Notes: generated from the sequence alone by a model not told the origin. Shown: positions 1 to 7,727, counted from the stretch's first letter. The stretch: 64,000 bases of DNA from Altererythrobacter sp. C41 (GCF_016803135.1 NZ_JAEVFE010000006.1:62001-126000); one strand, 5' to 3'. Translations and numbers: made by a program.

Positions 1-1
1 G

Positions 2-1117
2 ACGCAGACGCCGGGGACACTGGTGATCTGGCCCGGCGTCGCCGAGGAGTTGCTGGGCGGCAAGGCCCGCTTCGTCCGTGCCGGCGTGTTCAAGGATGTC
101 GACGCGGTGATCTTCAGTCACGTCAGCAGTCAGCTCGCCACCAGTTGGGGCCGGCCGAACGGCACCGGCATGGTCAGCGTCGAGTATACGTTCGAAGGCA
201 AGAGTGCGCATGCCGCGGGTGCGCCGTGGCGGGGAAGATCGGCTCTCGACGGCGTGATCGCGATGGCGGATGGCTGGGAGATGCGGCGCGAGCACCTTCG
301 CCCCGTACAACGGTCGCATTACGTCATCAGCGAAGGCGGGGACCAGCCCAACGTGGTGCCGTCCGAAGCGAAGATCTGGTTCTACCTGCGCGAGATGGAT
401 TTCGAGGCCATCAACGAGATGCTGGCGACCGCCGATGCCGTTGCCGACGGGGCAGCCAAGATGACCAACACGACGGTCAGCCGGCAGATTCTCGGCGTGG
501 CGGCAACCCAGCATTTCAACCGGCCGATGGCAGAAGCCGCCCACGCCAATATCGTCGCTGTCGGCTTGCCCGAATGGGACGCCAACGACCAGGCGTTCGC
601 GCGTGCCGTGCAGGAAAATGTCGGCGCCACGGTGAAGACCGGATTGCCCACCGAACTGGCGGCATTCGGCCCGCCACCGAAGGAGCCGAAATCGGCCGGG
701 TCGGACGATATCGGGGACGTGAGCTGGACAGTGCCTACGATCACCATCCGCTATCCGGCCAACATCCCTGGTCTGCCGGGGCACAATTGGGCGAACGCCA
801 TCGCGATGGCCACCCCGATCGCGCACAAGGGCGTGCAGGCCGGCGCCAAGGTGATGGCTATGACGGTCGTCGACCTGCTGACCAGGCCCAAGCTGATGGC
901 GGAGGCGAAACGCTATTTCCGTGAGGTGCAGACGAAGGATCAGAACTATGTCTCGATGCTGGCGCAGGACGATGCGCCGCCGACATGGCTGAACTCGGAA
1001 ACCACAACGCGCTACACGCCCGAGCTGCAAAAGCATTATTACGATCCGGAGCAGTATGGATCGTATCTCGAACAGCTTGGGGTCGAGTGGCCGACACTTA
1101 CTCGACCGGAGAAATAG
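2..1117 (+). CDS. Amidohydrolase, M20 / AbgB-like (5' truncated by window edge)
   Basis: C-terminal ~370 residues of an M20-family amidohydrolase resembling aminobenzoyl-glutamate utilization protein B. These metal-dependent enzymes cleave amide bonds of N-acyl amino acids or p-aminobenzoyl-glutamate. The frame is open to the window edge and already reads conserved family sequence (LVIWPGVAEELLGGKA), so the GTG at 23 is internal and the true start lies outside. The FSHVSS segment, the lid/dimerisation region (EGKSAHAAGAPW) and the C-terminal GHNWANAI histidine motif, a likely metal ligand, are visible. The gene ends with TAG, and an exonuclease III remnant follows in the same frame. The exact substrate cannot be told; the family call is firm. 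Confidence 0.85.
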   Translation, partial: TQTPGTLVIWPGVAEELLGGKARFVRAGVFKDVDAVIFSHVSSQLATSWGRPNGTGMVSVEYTFEGKSAHAAGAPWRGRSALDGVIAMADGWEMRREHLRPVQRSHYVISEGGDQPNVVPSEAKIWFYLREMDFEAINEMLATADAVADGAAKMTNTTVSRQILGVAATQHFNRPMAEAAHANIVAVGLPEWDANDQAFARAVQENVGATVKTGLPTELAAFGPPPKEPKSAGSDDIGDVSWTVPTITIRYPANIPGLPGHNWANAIAMATPIAHKGVQAGAKVMAMTVVDLLTRPKLMAEAKRYFREVQTKDQNYVSMLAQDDAPPTWLNSETTTRYTPELQKHYYDPEQYGSYLEQLGVEWPTLTRPEK

Positions 1118-1156
1118 CGACCTTCAAGCGTCGCGATCGGGTCGGTTCGACCGGCC

Positions 1157-1396
1157 GACGCCGTCCGGCACCTGCATCCAGGGGAGCGGATCTATACGTT
1201 CTGGAAATACTGGCGCGGCGCTTTCGAGCGCAACGCAGGCCTCAGGATCGACCATTTCCTCCTCAATGGTCCCGCCGCCGCACGCCTGACGAAAGCGGCG
1301 GTCGATACGCGCCCGCGAAGCTGGGAGAAGACCAGCGACCATGCGCCGGTCTGGATCGAGCTCGCGGAACGGATGCCGCGAAAGCGTCGCGGCTGA
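1157..1396 (+). pseudogene. Exodeoxyribonuclease III (xthA) C-terminal remnant, no start codon
   Basis: About 80 codons read the C-terminal end of an exonuclease III (XthA, AP endonuclease family). They contain the HPGERIYTFW segment, the LRIDHFLL strand with the conserved Asp-His, and the terminal SDHAPVWIEL motif carrying the catalytic histidine. The frame is the same as that of the upstream amidohydrolase and begins right after its TAG stop. No ATG, GTG or TTG precedes the conserved part, and the N-terminal ~180 residues of the enzyme are missing. I read it as a decayed fragment left by a deletion or rearrangement that brought the amidohydrolase next to it. Translation by read-through is possible but not indicated. 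Confidence 0.75.
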
Positions 1397-1621
1397 ACAA
1401 CGCCCAATGCCCATTCGGGCCCATGTACGAACTGGCGCGGTGCCATCCGCGTTGTTCTGGGCGCTGTTCGAGGAGGCGCCGCGCAAACCGGGTCACCCCC
1501 TCTTACGCGGCGATCGTTTGCAAAGGACGCATCGATCTCGAGGAGCCCCTAAGAGGAGCCGGCTCATCACGGGCCGGGTAGGGTCTGCCGCCTCAGCATC
1601 ACCTCGAGCAGCGACGCGGCC
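1397..1621. other. Intergenic stretch, nothing recognised
   Basis: Between the xthA remnant and the convergent osmC gene. I see no recognisable coding segment on either strand, no tRNA and no good terminator. It may be further decayed sequence from the rearrangement that truncated xthA. Confidence 0.4.
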
Positions 1622-2053
1622 CTAACCCTCGAACGTCGTCTCCAGCGTAATCTCGGCCTTGAGCAGCTTCGAGATCGGGCAGTTCGCCTTCGCCTCGGCG
1701 GCCAGCTTCTCGAACTCCTCGCGTTCGATGCCGTCGACCCGGCCGGTCAGCGTCAGGTCGGAACGGGTGACGGTGAAGCCTTCGCCTTCCTTCTCCAGCG
1801 TCACCTTGGCCTCGGTGTCGAGCGTGCCGGCGGTGTGCCCGGCGCGCGCCAGCGCGAAGCTCAGCGCCATGGTGAAGCAGCTCGCATGCGCTGCCGCGAT
1901 CAGCTCCTCGGGATTGGTGCCCGGCGCGCCTTCGAATCGCGTCGCGAACCCATAGGGCTGGTCCTTGAGCGCGCCCGATCCGGTCGAGACATGGCCCTTG
2001 CCGTCCTTGCCCAGTCCCTCGTAGCGTGCGCTGCCGGTATTGGTGGTCTTCAT
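1622..2053 (-). CDS. osmC: OsmC-family peroxiredoxin
   Basis: A 143-residue protein of the OsmC/Ohr family, thiol peroxidases that reduce organic hydroperoxides in the cytoplasm. The two redox cysteines are in place: Cys59 in HASCFTMAL and Cys124 in NCPISKLL. Length and the GTNPEELIAAAHA motif fit the OsmC branch rather than Ohr. The ATG is preceded by a GAAGGAGA ribosome-binding site. A GGAAC-N16-CGTC promoter-like element about 26 bases upstream resembles the alphaproteobacterial general stress (sigma EcfG) consensus, which fits an osmotic/oxidative stress gene. Confidence 0.92.
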   Translation of the reverse strand: MKTTNTGSARYEGLGKDGKGHVSTGSGALKDQPYGFATRFEGAPGTNPEELIAAAHASCFTMALSFALARAGHTAGTLDTEAKVTLEKEGEGFTVTRSDLTLTGRVDGIEREEFEKLAAEAKANCPISKLLKAEITLETTFEG

Positions 2054-2078
2054 CGCTTCCGATCTCCTTCACAATCGA

Positions 2079-2103
2079 GACGACTGGCGGGCGTCAGCGT
2101 TCC
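2079..2103 (-). promoter_or_regulatory. Putative sigma EcfG promoter of osmC
   Basis: On the minus strand, GGAAC (2103-2099) is followed after 16 bases by CGTC (2082-2079). The alphaproteobacterial general-stress consensus is GGAAC-N16/17-CGTT, so there is one mismatch. It sits about 26 bases before the osmC start and overlaps the 3' end of the upstream gene. Confidence 0.45.
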
Positions 2104-3080
2104 GCATGTTCGCGCCACCGCGCCCAGCTATCGGCCAGCTCGGCGGGAATCGCACGCGAGAATTCCTCCCCCAACGGATAGTGCGGCATCGCCTGAGCCA
2201 CGGCATCGAGCACGGCGAGGCCCTGTTCGCGGTCCTTGCGCCGCTTGAGCGGGTTGCGCTTGGCCTGATCGGCGAGCCACAGCTTGTGCAGCGCGAACCA
2301 GCGCGGGTCGGGCGCGACGATCCGCGCCGCGCTGCCGTCGCGGCAGGGGACGACCTGGTCGATCGGCGTGCCGAGCAGCAGCCATTCCTGCTCGGGCAGG
2401 GGGATCGGCCGCGGCCGGTCGCGCCGGGCGAGGGCGTCGGCGCGCGACGGGGCGACGAGCAGTTCGACCTCGTAGGCATCGGCATTGCGCGCCTGAAATC
2501 CGCGCTCGGTGTTGACCGTGAAAGTGGGGTCGACCGCCTTGAGCAGCTCCCACACCGGCGCGCCTTCGGGCCGCTCCTCGCCGGCCCAGGCGAGATCGAA
2601 GTCCTCGGTCTCGTCGGCTACGTCGAACCGCGCGACCGCTTCCTGCTGATAGGCGACGAGGCAGTTCGTGCCGACGACGAGCAGCGCCCCGTCGAGCAAC
2701 CCGCGACAGTCCGCCTCGCGCAGGATCGGCCCCGGCGCCGCCGCGAGCATCGGCACCCGCAGCGCGCGCACCAGCCGCGCGCCTTCCTCCAGCCGCGCCC
2801 GCGCTTTCGCGAGCCGCTCCTTGGCGTCCGCCTTCTCCGCCTTGAACGCCGTCAGGCGCCGCTCCGCCTCCTCGTCCCAGCGGCAAAGGCTGGTGCCGTT
2901 GCCCGAACGATCGCGAATCTCGTAGAGATACTCATACGCGCCCACCGCCTTGCGCCGCAGGTCATACGGCAGCGCCCGCAACCCCCGCTCGGCATCGCGC
3001 CAAGCCTCGTAACGCTGCCGCAAATTGACCAGCGCCCGCGCCTGCTCGTCGGTGTAAGGGGTGAGCGTCATCGCCGCCAT
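2094..3080 (-). CDS. GSU2403-family nucleotidyltransferase-fold protein
   Basis: A 328-residue protein matching the GSU2403 nucleotidyltransferase-fold family (NTP_transf_8). The N-terminal ~120 residues are charged and helical, with a coiled-coil-like stretch. The central part holds the fold: GTNCLVAYQ near residue 140 and an acidic DFDLAW strand consistent with a metal-binding pair. Family members have unknown substrates but are distant relatives of MNT/AbiEii-type transferases. ATG at 3080 or the ATG three codons later (3071) could be the start; neither has a strong ribosome-binding site. A striking inverted repeat abuts the start, suggesting autoregulation. No partner antitoxin or HEPN gene is visible next to it. 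Confidence 0.7.
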   Translation of the reverse strand: MAAMTLTPYTDEQARALVNLRQRYEAWRDAERGLRALPYDLRRKAVGAYEYLYEIRDRSGNGTSLCRWDEEAERRLTAFKAEKADAKERLAKARARLEEGARLVRALRVPMLAAAPGPILREADCRGLLDGALLVVGTNCLVAYQQEAVARFDVADETEDFDLAWAGEERPEGAPVWELLKAVDPTFTVNTERGFQARNADAYEVELLVAPSRADALARRDRPRPIPLPEQEWLLLGTPIDQVVPCRDGSAARIVAPDPRWFALHKLWLADQAKRNPLKRRKDREQGLAVLDAVAQAMPHYPLGEEFSRAIPAELADSWARWREHAER

Positions 3081-3121
3081 TTATCCCACATTTTTCGTAA
3101 AATGGGAAATCGTGGGATAAA
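3080..3121 (-). promoter_or_regulatory. Inverted-repeat operator candidate before the nucleotidyltransferase gene
   Basis: A perfect 10-base inverted repeat, TTTATCCCAC (3080-3089) and GTGGGATAAA (3112-3121), encloses a second, smaller one (ATTTT/AAAAT with a further TGGGA half-site at 3103-3107). The outer left arm touches the first codon. It is AT-rich against a GC-rich background and is repeated in half-site style, as regulator binding sites are. Function is inferred. Confidence 0.5.
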
Positions 3122-3192
3122 CTATGTGATTACAAAGCTTTTGACCAGTCCCCCCCGCGCCTCTCTCGTGGCGCGTTGGTTCGAAAGGCCTC

Positions 3193-4611
3193 CTACTCAA
3201 CTCGATAAAGATCACCCGCAGCATTGAGAATGAACATGGTTCCATCGTGCGCGGTAAGCACGCTTTTCGGGACTCCCATCGTGCCGCTTGCAGGAGTGAA
3301 ATCCGCGGAGCGATCTTCCACCTCGAACCCGGTATGCAACGCGCCATCGGTCATGAAACTGGCCGGTGCGGCCAGGATCTTGCCTGAAGCTTCCGCGAAA
3401 ACGAGCTTGTCCTTGAGGCTCGTATTCACGCCGGTGTAGACCGCACCACCGACAAGTCCGGTGGACCGACCGTATCCGCTTCCTCGCTCGAATGTAAGAA
3501 ATGGTCCATTCACATCGGCGGGAGGATTGGCAGAACGCTCGTACACGCCTTCGCGAGCAGGCCAGCCGAAATCAAGAGGCCGCGCTTCCGGATCGAAATA
3601 GGTTAATTCGTCCTGATGAATGGTCCCCCGATCGAGCAGGAAGGCCAACCCGCGATAAGAACCCGCACCGCCCGGATCGTGAATACCCTCTCCCACGACT
3701 TCCGATTGCAGACAGACCGAAAGAAGCGAAGCGCCACAATACGGATCGAAGTTGAGTCTGAAGAGCTTGCCAAAACCGCTCGATGCATTCTGTGCCGAAC
3801 TGCCGGTGGGGTCGCCGAGCGCCGCGCTGACAAACCCGTTCGCAAGCAACAGTATACCGGTTGCGTTCCTATCCACCCCGTCTGCCAGCATTGGCGTGGG
3901 TCGGGATGCATTGGCATCCGTTGCGTGGAAGAACCTGACAAATGTCCCCCGTCCTTCGATGGTGATCATCACGAAGATCCAGGCCCGGTCCTGTATCGCC
4001 GACAGGACGCGGCCAGTCTCGCCCGTGAGGAATATGTTGCCGAGCAACGTCTGTGTGCTTCCTCCAATATCGAACTGGATCAAGCTTCCGTCGGATTTCA
4101 CCACCAGGAGTTCATCACGTCTGTTGACCGGCACCACCAAGACGCCGGGATCGTCGAAGTTGGCGGCGAGTGTCGTCGACACCGCCTCCTTGTCGTTCCG
4201 AACTTCAACTGTCAGCTCCACGCTTCGGCTACCGCCACGTCCGTCGGAAACGTGCGCGCTCAGAACATAACTGTTGTCGTGGTTGGCATCGGCAAAGAGA
4301 TCGTAATTGGGCGCATTGCGGAACCCGATCTGCCCGTTTGCATCAACCGCGAAGTGCTGCGCATCCTCGCCAGAAAGCGAATAGGTCAACGTGTCGCCGT
4401 CGGGATCGTCCGCCTGGAGCGTGAATAACGTGCCGGTCAAATTCTCCGCAATCGTCGCAGCATTGCGGTCCACGCTCAATGTAGGCGCACGATTTGATGG
4501 CGAGGGTGTCGGGGATGATCCGTCGCTACCACCACAAGCGGAAACAAGGCACGCGCCGGCCAGAACCAATGAGCTGCGCGACATGGCGCGCGAAAGCGAC
4601 GAAGAAACCAT
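3193..4611 (-). CDS. Lipoprotein with cadherin-like domain and sorbosone-dehydrogenase-like propeller
   Basis: A 472-residue secreted lipoprotein. The signal peptide ends in a lipobox, LVSAC, with Cys26, followed by a Ser/Pro/Gly linker. Residues ~40-135 look like a cadherin-type repeat (NRAPTLSVDRN, AENLTGTLF, ADDPDGDTLTYSLSG). The rest resembles the beta-propeller of soluble glucose/sorbosone dehydrogenases, including DFGWPAREGVYE and repeated beta-rich blades. PQQ-binding residues cannot be confirmed by eye. Base composition is visibly less GC-rich than its neighbours, hinting at a more recent origin. The ribosome-binding GGGGG overlaps the edge of a hairpin at 4621-4646. Extracellular or periplasmic surface function is inferred; a substrate is not. 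Confidence 0.65.
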   Translation of the reverse strand: MVSSSLSRAMSRSSLVLAGACLVSACGGSDGSSPTPSPSNRAPTLSVDRNAATIAENLTGTLFTLQADDPDGDTLTYSLSGEDAQHFAVDANGQIGFRNAPNYDLFADANHDNSYVLSAHVSDGRGGSRSVELTVEVRNDKEAVSTTLAANFDDPGVLVVPVNRRDELLVVKSDGSLIQFDIGGSTQTLLGNIFLTGETGRVLSAIQDRAWIFVMITIEGRGTFVRFFHATDANASRPTPMLADGVDRNATGILLLANGFVSAALGDPTGSSAQNASSGFGKLFRLNFDPYCGASLLSVCLQSEVVGEGIHDPGGAGSYRGLAFLLDRGTIHQDELTYFDPEARPLDFGWPAREGVYERSANPPADVNGPFLTFERGSGYGRSTGLVGGAVYTGVNTSLKDKLVFAEASGKILAAPASFMTDGALHTGFEVEDRSADFTPASGTMGVPKSVLTAHDGTMFILNAAGDLYRVE

Positions 4612-4620
4612 TGAGCACCC

Positions 4621-4646
4621 CCTGCGCGGAAGATCATCCGCGCAGG
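4621..4646. repeat. Hairpin between spt and the lipoprotein gene
   Basis: A perfect 10-base stem (CCTGCGCGGA / TCCGCGCAGG) with a 6-base loop, in the 62-base gap. It lacks a T-run on the minus strand, so it is not a classical terminator. It lies directly next to the lipoprotein gene's ribosome-binding site and could affect translation or processing. Confidence 0.5.
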
Positions 4647-4673
4647 TATTTACATGGCAGCTTCGATTTCAGG

Positions 4674-5930
4674 TCAAGAAATAATACCCACAGCCTTCCC
4701 CGCACGCTCGAACATGCCGAGGATCGTCTCGACTTCCTCTTCCGAGTGCTCGGCGCAGAGCGAGCAGCGGAGCAGGGTCATGTTCGCCGGGGTGGCCGGC
4801 GGGCGGGCCAAGTTGACGTAGAGGCCTTCCTTCAGCAGCGCCTCCCACATCGCGGCGCCGCGCTCGAGGTCGGGCATGATGACTGCGACGATCGCGCTTT
4901 GCGGTTCCTCGGTGCCGAGCTCGAAGCCGAGGTCCTTGAGGCCGCCGTGCAGCCGCTTGGAATTCTCCCACAGGTGGGCGCGCTTGTTGGAGCCCCGCAT
5001 CAGCTTGCGGATGCTCGTCGCCGCGGTCGCGACCACGCTCGGCGGCAGGCTCGCGGTGAAGACGTAGGGGCGGCAGACCAGCCGCATGATCTCGAACTTC
5101 GGGTGGTTGGAAACGCAGAAGCCGCCGACCGTGCCGACGCTCTTGGAGAACGTGCCGATGATGAAATCCACGTCGTCGATCACGCCCGCCTGCTCGCACA
5201 CGCCGCGGCCGTGCTCGCCGATGAAGCCCATTGAGTGCGCCTCGTCGACCAGCACCATCGCGCCGTACTTCTTGGCGACCGCCACCATTTCCTTGAGCGG
5301 CGCGGTGTCGCCGAGCATCGAATAGACGCCTTCCAGCACGACCAGCTTGCCGGCGCCTTCGGGAATGCGGCGCAGGCGCTTCTCCATCGCCTCGAGGTCG
5401 TTGTGCTTGAACGGCACGACTTCCGCCTTGCCCATCGCGCACCCGTCCCAGATGCTCGCATGGCTGTCGATGTCGAGGACGATGTAGTCGCCCTTGCCGG
5501 CGATCGTGGAGATGATGCCGAGGTTGGCCTGGTAGCCGGTCGAGAACACCATGGCGTGATCCATGGCGTAAAATTCACGCAGCGCGTCCTCGCATTCCTT
5601 GTGGCCCTGGTACGTCCCGTTGAGCACGCGGCTGCCGGTCGTGCCGCTGCCGAAATCGTCGAGCGCCTGCTTGCCCGCCTCGACCACGTCGGGGTCGAAG
5701 GTCATGCCCATATAATTGTACGTTCCGAGCAGGATCGTGTCGCGCCCGTTGCAGATCGCGCGGGTGGGGGAGAGGACTTTCTCCATCACCAGATTGAAGG
5801 GGTCTTCCTGGCCCTGCGCCAACAGCCCTTCGCGCATGGCGATGAGATCGTCGAACTTGCTGAACAGGTCGCGCGACTCGCCGGCTTCCGGCGTTTCGGG
5901 CTTGTCCGGCTGCGAAATACCCTCGCTCAC
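4674..5930 (-). CDS. spt: Serine palmitoyltransferase
   Basis: A 418-residue PLP enzyme of the alpha-oxoamine synthase family that condenses serine with a fatty acyl thioester, the first step of sphingolipid synthesis. The sequence closely follows the soluble Sphingomonas enzyme: TILLGTYNYMGMTFDPDV, the DEAHSMGF motif, the PLP lysine (Lys263) in TFSKSVGTVGG, and ARPPATPA. The start is taken as GTG at 5930, which overlaps the upstream ACP stop as GTGA. The longer reading frame upstream only shadows the ACP gene. Close coupling to a dedicated ACP suggests the acyl donor is an acyl-ACP, as reported for sphingolipid clusters in Caulobacter. Confidence 0.93.
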   Translation of the reverse strand: MSEGISQPDKPETPEAGESRDLFSKFDDLIAMREGLLAQGQEDPFNLVMEKVLSPTRAICNGRDTILLGTYNYMGMTFDPDVVEAGKQALDDFGSGTTGSRVLNGTYQGHKECEDALREFYAMDHAMVFSTGYQANLGIISTIAGKGDYIVLDIDSHASIWDGCAMGKAEVVPFKHNDLEAMEKRLRRIPEGAGKLVVLEGVYSMLGDTAPLKEMVAVAKKYGAMVLVDEAHSMGFIGEHGRGVCEQAGVIDDVDFIIGTFSKSVGTVGGFCVSNHPKFEIMRLVCRPYVFTASLPPSVVATAATSIRKLMRGSNKRAHLWENSKRLHGGLKDLGFELGTEEPQSAIVAVIMPDLERGAAMWEALLKEGLYVNLARPPATPANMTLLRCSLCAEHSEEEVETILGMFERAGKAVGIIS

Positions 5931-6172
5931 CGGTCGGCCTGCAGCTTGTGGACCGCGTCGACGAGCTGCCCGTAGGTCTCGATCTCGGCCTGCTGGTTCA
6001 TGGAGATGATCACGTCGAACTCGTCCTCGATCGCGGCGACGAAATCCATCACCGTCAGGCTGTCGAACTCGAGGTCGCCGGCGAAGGTCGTTCCCTCCGC
6101 GATTTCGACGCCCTTCTTGTTGAACGGCTCGATCAGGCGGCGGATGGTCTGGTCGGTTTCGGCGCGATCCAT
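5927..6172 (-). CDS. Dedicated acyl carrier protein for sphingolipid synthesis
   Basis: An 81-residue acyl carrier protein. The phosphopantetheine attachment serine is in LEFDSLTVMDF, and the AIEDEFDV helix is typical of the fold. It differs from the fatty-acid AcpP by a longer N-terminus and its location. Its TGA overlaps the GTG of the serine palmitoyltransferase gene, so the two are co-translated. Supplying acyl chains to the sphingolipid enzyme is inferred from that context. Confidence 0.9.
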   Translation of the reverse strand: MDRAETDQTIRRLIEPFNKKGVEIAEGTTFAGDLEFDSLTVMDFVAAIEDEFDVIISMNQQAEIETYGQLVDAVHKLQADR

Positions 6173-6253
6173 GTGCGGTGTTCCAATCTTGCAACTGCGG
6201 GCGCGGCGCCCGTCATGTCAAAGCGGCGGCAAAGCGGGTCCGGCCCCTGCTTG

Positions 6254-6643
6254 TCAAGCGGGCACCAGCCGGCGCACCGCCGCCATGAAGGGCCCGATCG
6301 AGACCGGTTTCGCCAGATAGTCGGCCGCGCCGGCGTCGCGGATGCGGTCCTCGTCGCCCTTGCCGGCATAGGCGGTCACCGCCAGCACCGGCACTTCGGC
6401 CAGCCCCCGCTCGCGCTTAAGCGCGGCGATCAGGTCGACCCCGGAGACGTTGGGGAGCTGAATGTCCATCAGCACCAGATCGGGCGCGAAGGCCCGCGCG
6501 GCGTCGAGCACGAACTCGCCGTCGGCGACCGGTTCGACGTCGAAACCGTTCGCGCGCAGGACGTCGCAGAACAGTTTCCGGTTGAGGTCGTTGTCCTCGA
6601 CAACCAGCACTCTCTTTGCCACAGGCTCGCTCACGTCGGGCAT
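6254..6643 (-). CDS. divK: Single-domain response regulator DivK
   Basis: A 129-residue CheY-like receiver with no output domain. It matches DivK, the essential cell-cycle regulator that links the DivJ/PleC kinases to CtrA control: VEDNDLNRKLF at the acidic pocket, phospho-acceptor Asp60 in LVLMDIQLP, KGDEDRIRDAG, and Lys112 in LAKPVSI. It is transcribed divergently from the DUF3572 gene, whose start region overlaps the divK start. A weak promoter (TTGTCA, then ATAAGG on the minus strand) can be seen ~20-45 bases upstream. CtrA itself lies 23 kb away in this window. Confidence 0.88.
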   Translation of the reverse strand: MPDVSEPVAKRVLVVEDNDLNRKLFCDVLRANGFDVEPVADGEFVLDAARAFAPDLVLMDIQLPNVSGVDLIAALKRERGLAEVPVLAVTAYAGKGDEDRIRDAGAADYLAKPVSIGPFMAAVRRLVPA

Positions 6644-6977
6644 GCTCCCCTTGCTGCCTCGCCTGCCTTATGATCCCCGGAGGACGCTGACAATTATTCG
6701 CGAGACCCGAACGAACGATCACGCTCCGGGCGACGCCGATTCGCTGGCGCTCGCCGCGCTCGGCTGGGTGCTGCAGGACGACGATCGGGCGCAGCGCCTG
6801 CTCTCGTTGACCGGGCTCACGCCCGAGATCCTGCGCGAGCGGCTGACCGACCGCAGCGTGCTCGCCGCCGTTCTCGAATTTCTCGCCAACCACGAACCCG
6901 ATCTCGTCCTCGCGGCCGACGCGCTGAACGTCACGCCCGAAACGCTGATCGAGGCGCACAGGAGCCTTTCGCAATGA
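6642..6977 (+). CDS. DUF3572 family protein
   Basis: Small helical protein with the DUF3572 pattern (LALAALGWVLQDDDRAQRLL, LTGLTPEILRERL, EFLANHEPDLV); function unknown. The conserved part starts at about base 6729. The ATG at 6642 has no ribosome-binding site, overlaps divK in antisense and would add an atypical N-terminus. A GGAGG at 6679-6683 instead points to an ATT codon at 6693 as initiator, giving a ~94-residue protein of usual family length; no ATG/GTG/TTG fits there. The stop overlaps the next gene's ATG (ATGA), so the two are co-translated. Confidence 0.75.
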   Translation: MLPLLPRLPYDPRRTLTIIRETRTNDHAPGDADSLALAALGWVLQDDDRAQRLLSLTGLTPEILRERLTDRSVLAAVLEFLANHEPDLVLAADALNVTPETLIEAHRSLSQ

Positions 6978-7627
6978 GCCGCCCGCTGATCATCTCCGAC
7001 TGCGACGAAGTGCTGCTGCACATGGTGGCGCACTTCCGCGACTGGCTCGGCGAGAGCGAGGGGATCGATTTCACGATCGGCAGCAACAACTTCGCCGAAG
7101 CCATGCGCTGGCGCGACAGCGGCGAGAGCGTGGGGGAACGCGACATCTGGCGCCTGCTCGGCCGCTTCTTCGACACCGAGATGGACCGGCAGCTTCCGAT
7201 CGAGGGCGCTGTCGCGGGGATCACGGCGCTGACCGAGCATGCCGACGTGGTGATCCTGACCAACCTGAACGACGAACGGCAGGAGCGCCGCGCGCGCCAG
7301 CTCGCCGATCACGGGATCGCGGCGCGGGTCTTCACCAATCAGGGGCCCAAGGGGCCAGCGCTCAAGGCCATCGTCGAGGAATATGCGCCGAGCCGCGCGA
7401 TCTTCATCGACGATCTCCCGCAGCATCACCGCTCGGCCGCCGAGACGGTGCCGGAGGTCCTGCGCCTGCATCTCTGCGGCGAGCCGCAACTCGCGCCCCA
7501 CATCGACTGCGCGCACCGCGCCGGCCACGCCCACGCCCGAATCGACACCTGGGGCGAGGCGCTGCCGTGGCTGATGGACCAACTGGGCTCACTTCATTCG
7601 GTATCCAACCAGCCATCGTCACCCTGA
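6974..7627 (+). CDS. HAD-family hydrolase
   Basis: A 217-residue HAD-superfamily protein. Motif I is ISDCDEVLL at residues 7-15 (nucleophile Asp with the +2 Asp), motif II VILTNLND, and motif III/IV FIDDLPQHH, so the catalytic set looks complete. The substrate is unknown. It starts with ATG overlapping the DUF3572 stop. The last ~10 codons (after WLMDQLG) run into a dispersed repeat, whose GTCACCCTGA sequence supplies the TGA stop, so the native C-terminus may have been replaced. Confidence 0.82.
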   Translation: MSRPLIISDCDEVLLHMVAHFRDWLGESEGIDFTIGSNNFAEAMRWRDSGESVGERDIWRLLGRFFDTEMDRQLPIEGAVAGITALTEHADVVILTNLNDERQERRARQLADHGIAARVFTNQGPKGPALKAIVEEYAPSRAIFIDDLPQHHRSAAETVPEVLRLHLCGEPQLAPHIDCAHRAGHAHARIDTWGEALPWLMDQLGSLHSVSNQPSSP

Positions 7628-7636
7628 GTTCGTTTT

Positions 7637-7727
7637 CGTCACCCTGAACTTGTTTCAGAGCCCATTCCTCCTCCCGCGCCTCTGCCCAAGGAGGCGTGAT
7701 GGATGCTGAAACAAGTTCAGCATGACG
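7637..7727. repeat. Dispersed inverted repeat, copy 1
   Basis: Arms CGTCACCCTGAACTTGTTTC (7637-7656) and the near-complement ending CAGCATGACG at 7727 enclose ~45 bases. A second full copy is at 36695-36785, with ACTCG in place of ACTTG. Partial copies flank this one (CGTCACCCTGAGTTCG at 7617 and GGCATGACGGG at 7731). It is an intergenic sphingomonad-type palindromic repeat that can fold into a long hairpin, and it provides the stop codon of the preceding gene. Confidence 0.85.

Noticed and set aside
2040..3227. Plus-strand frame of ~395 codons opposite the nucleotidyltransferase gene
   Set aside because: Arg-rich shadow frame with no family resemblance, opposite a gene with clear domain motifs.
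3616..4428. Plus-strand frame opposite the cadherin/propeller lipoprotein
   Set aside because: The minus strand has a signal peptide, lipobox and domain motifs; the plus frame has none.
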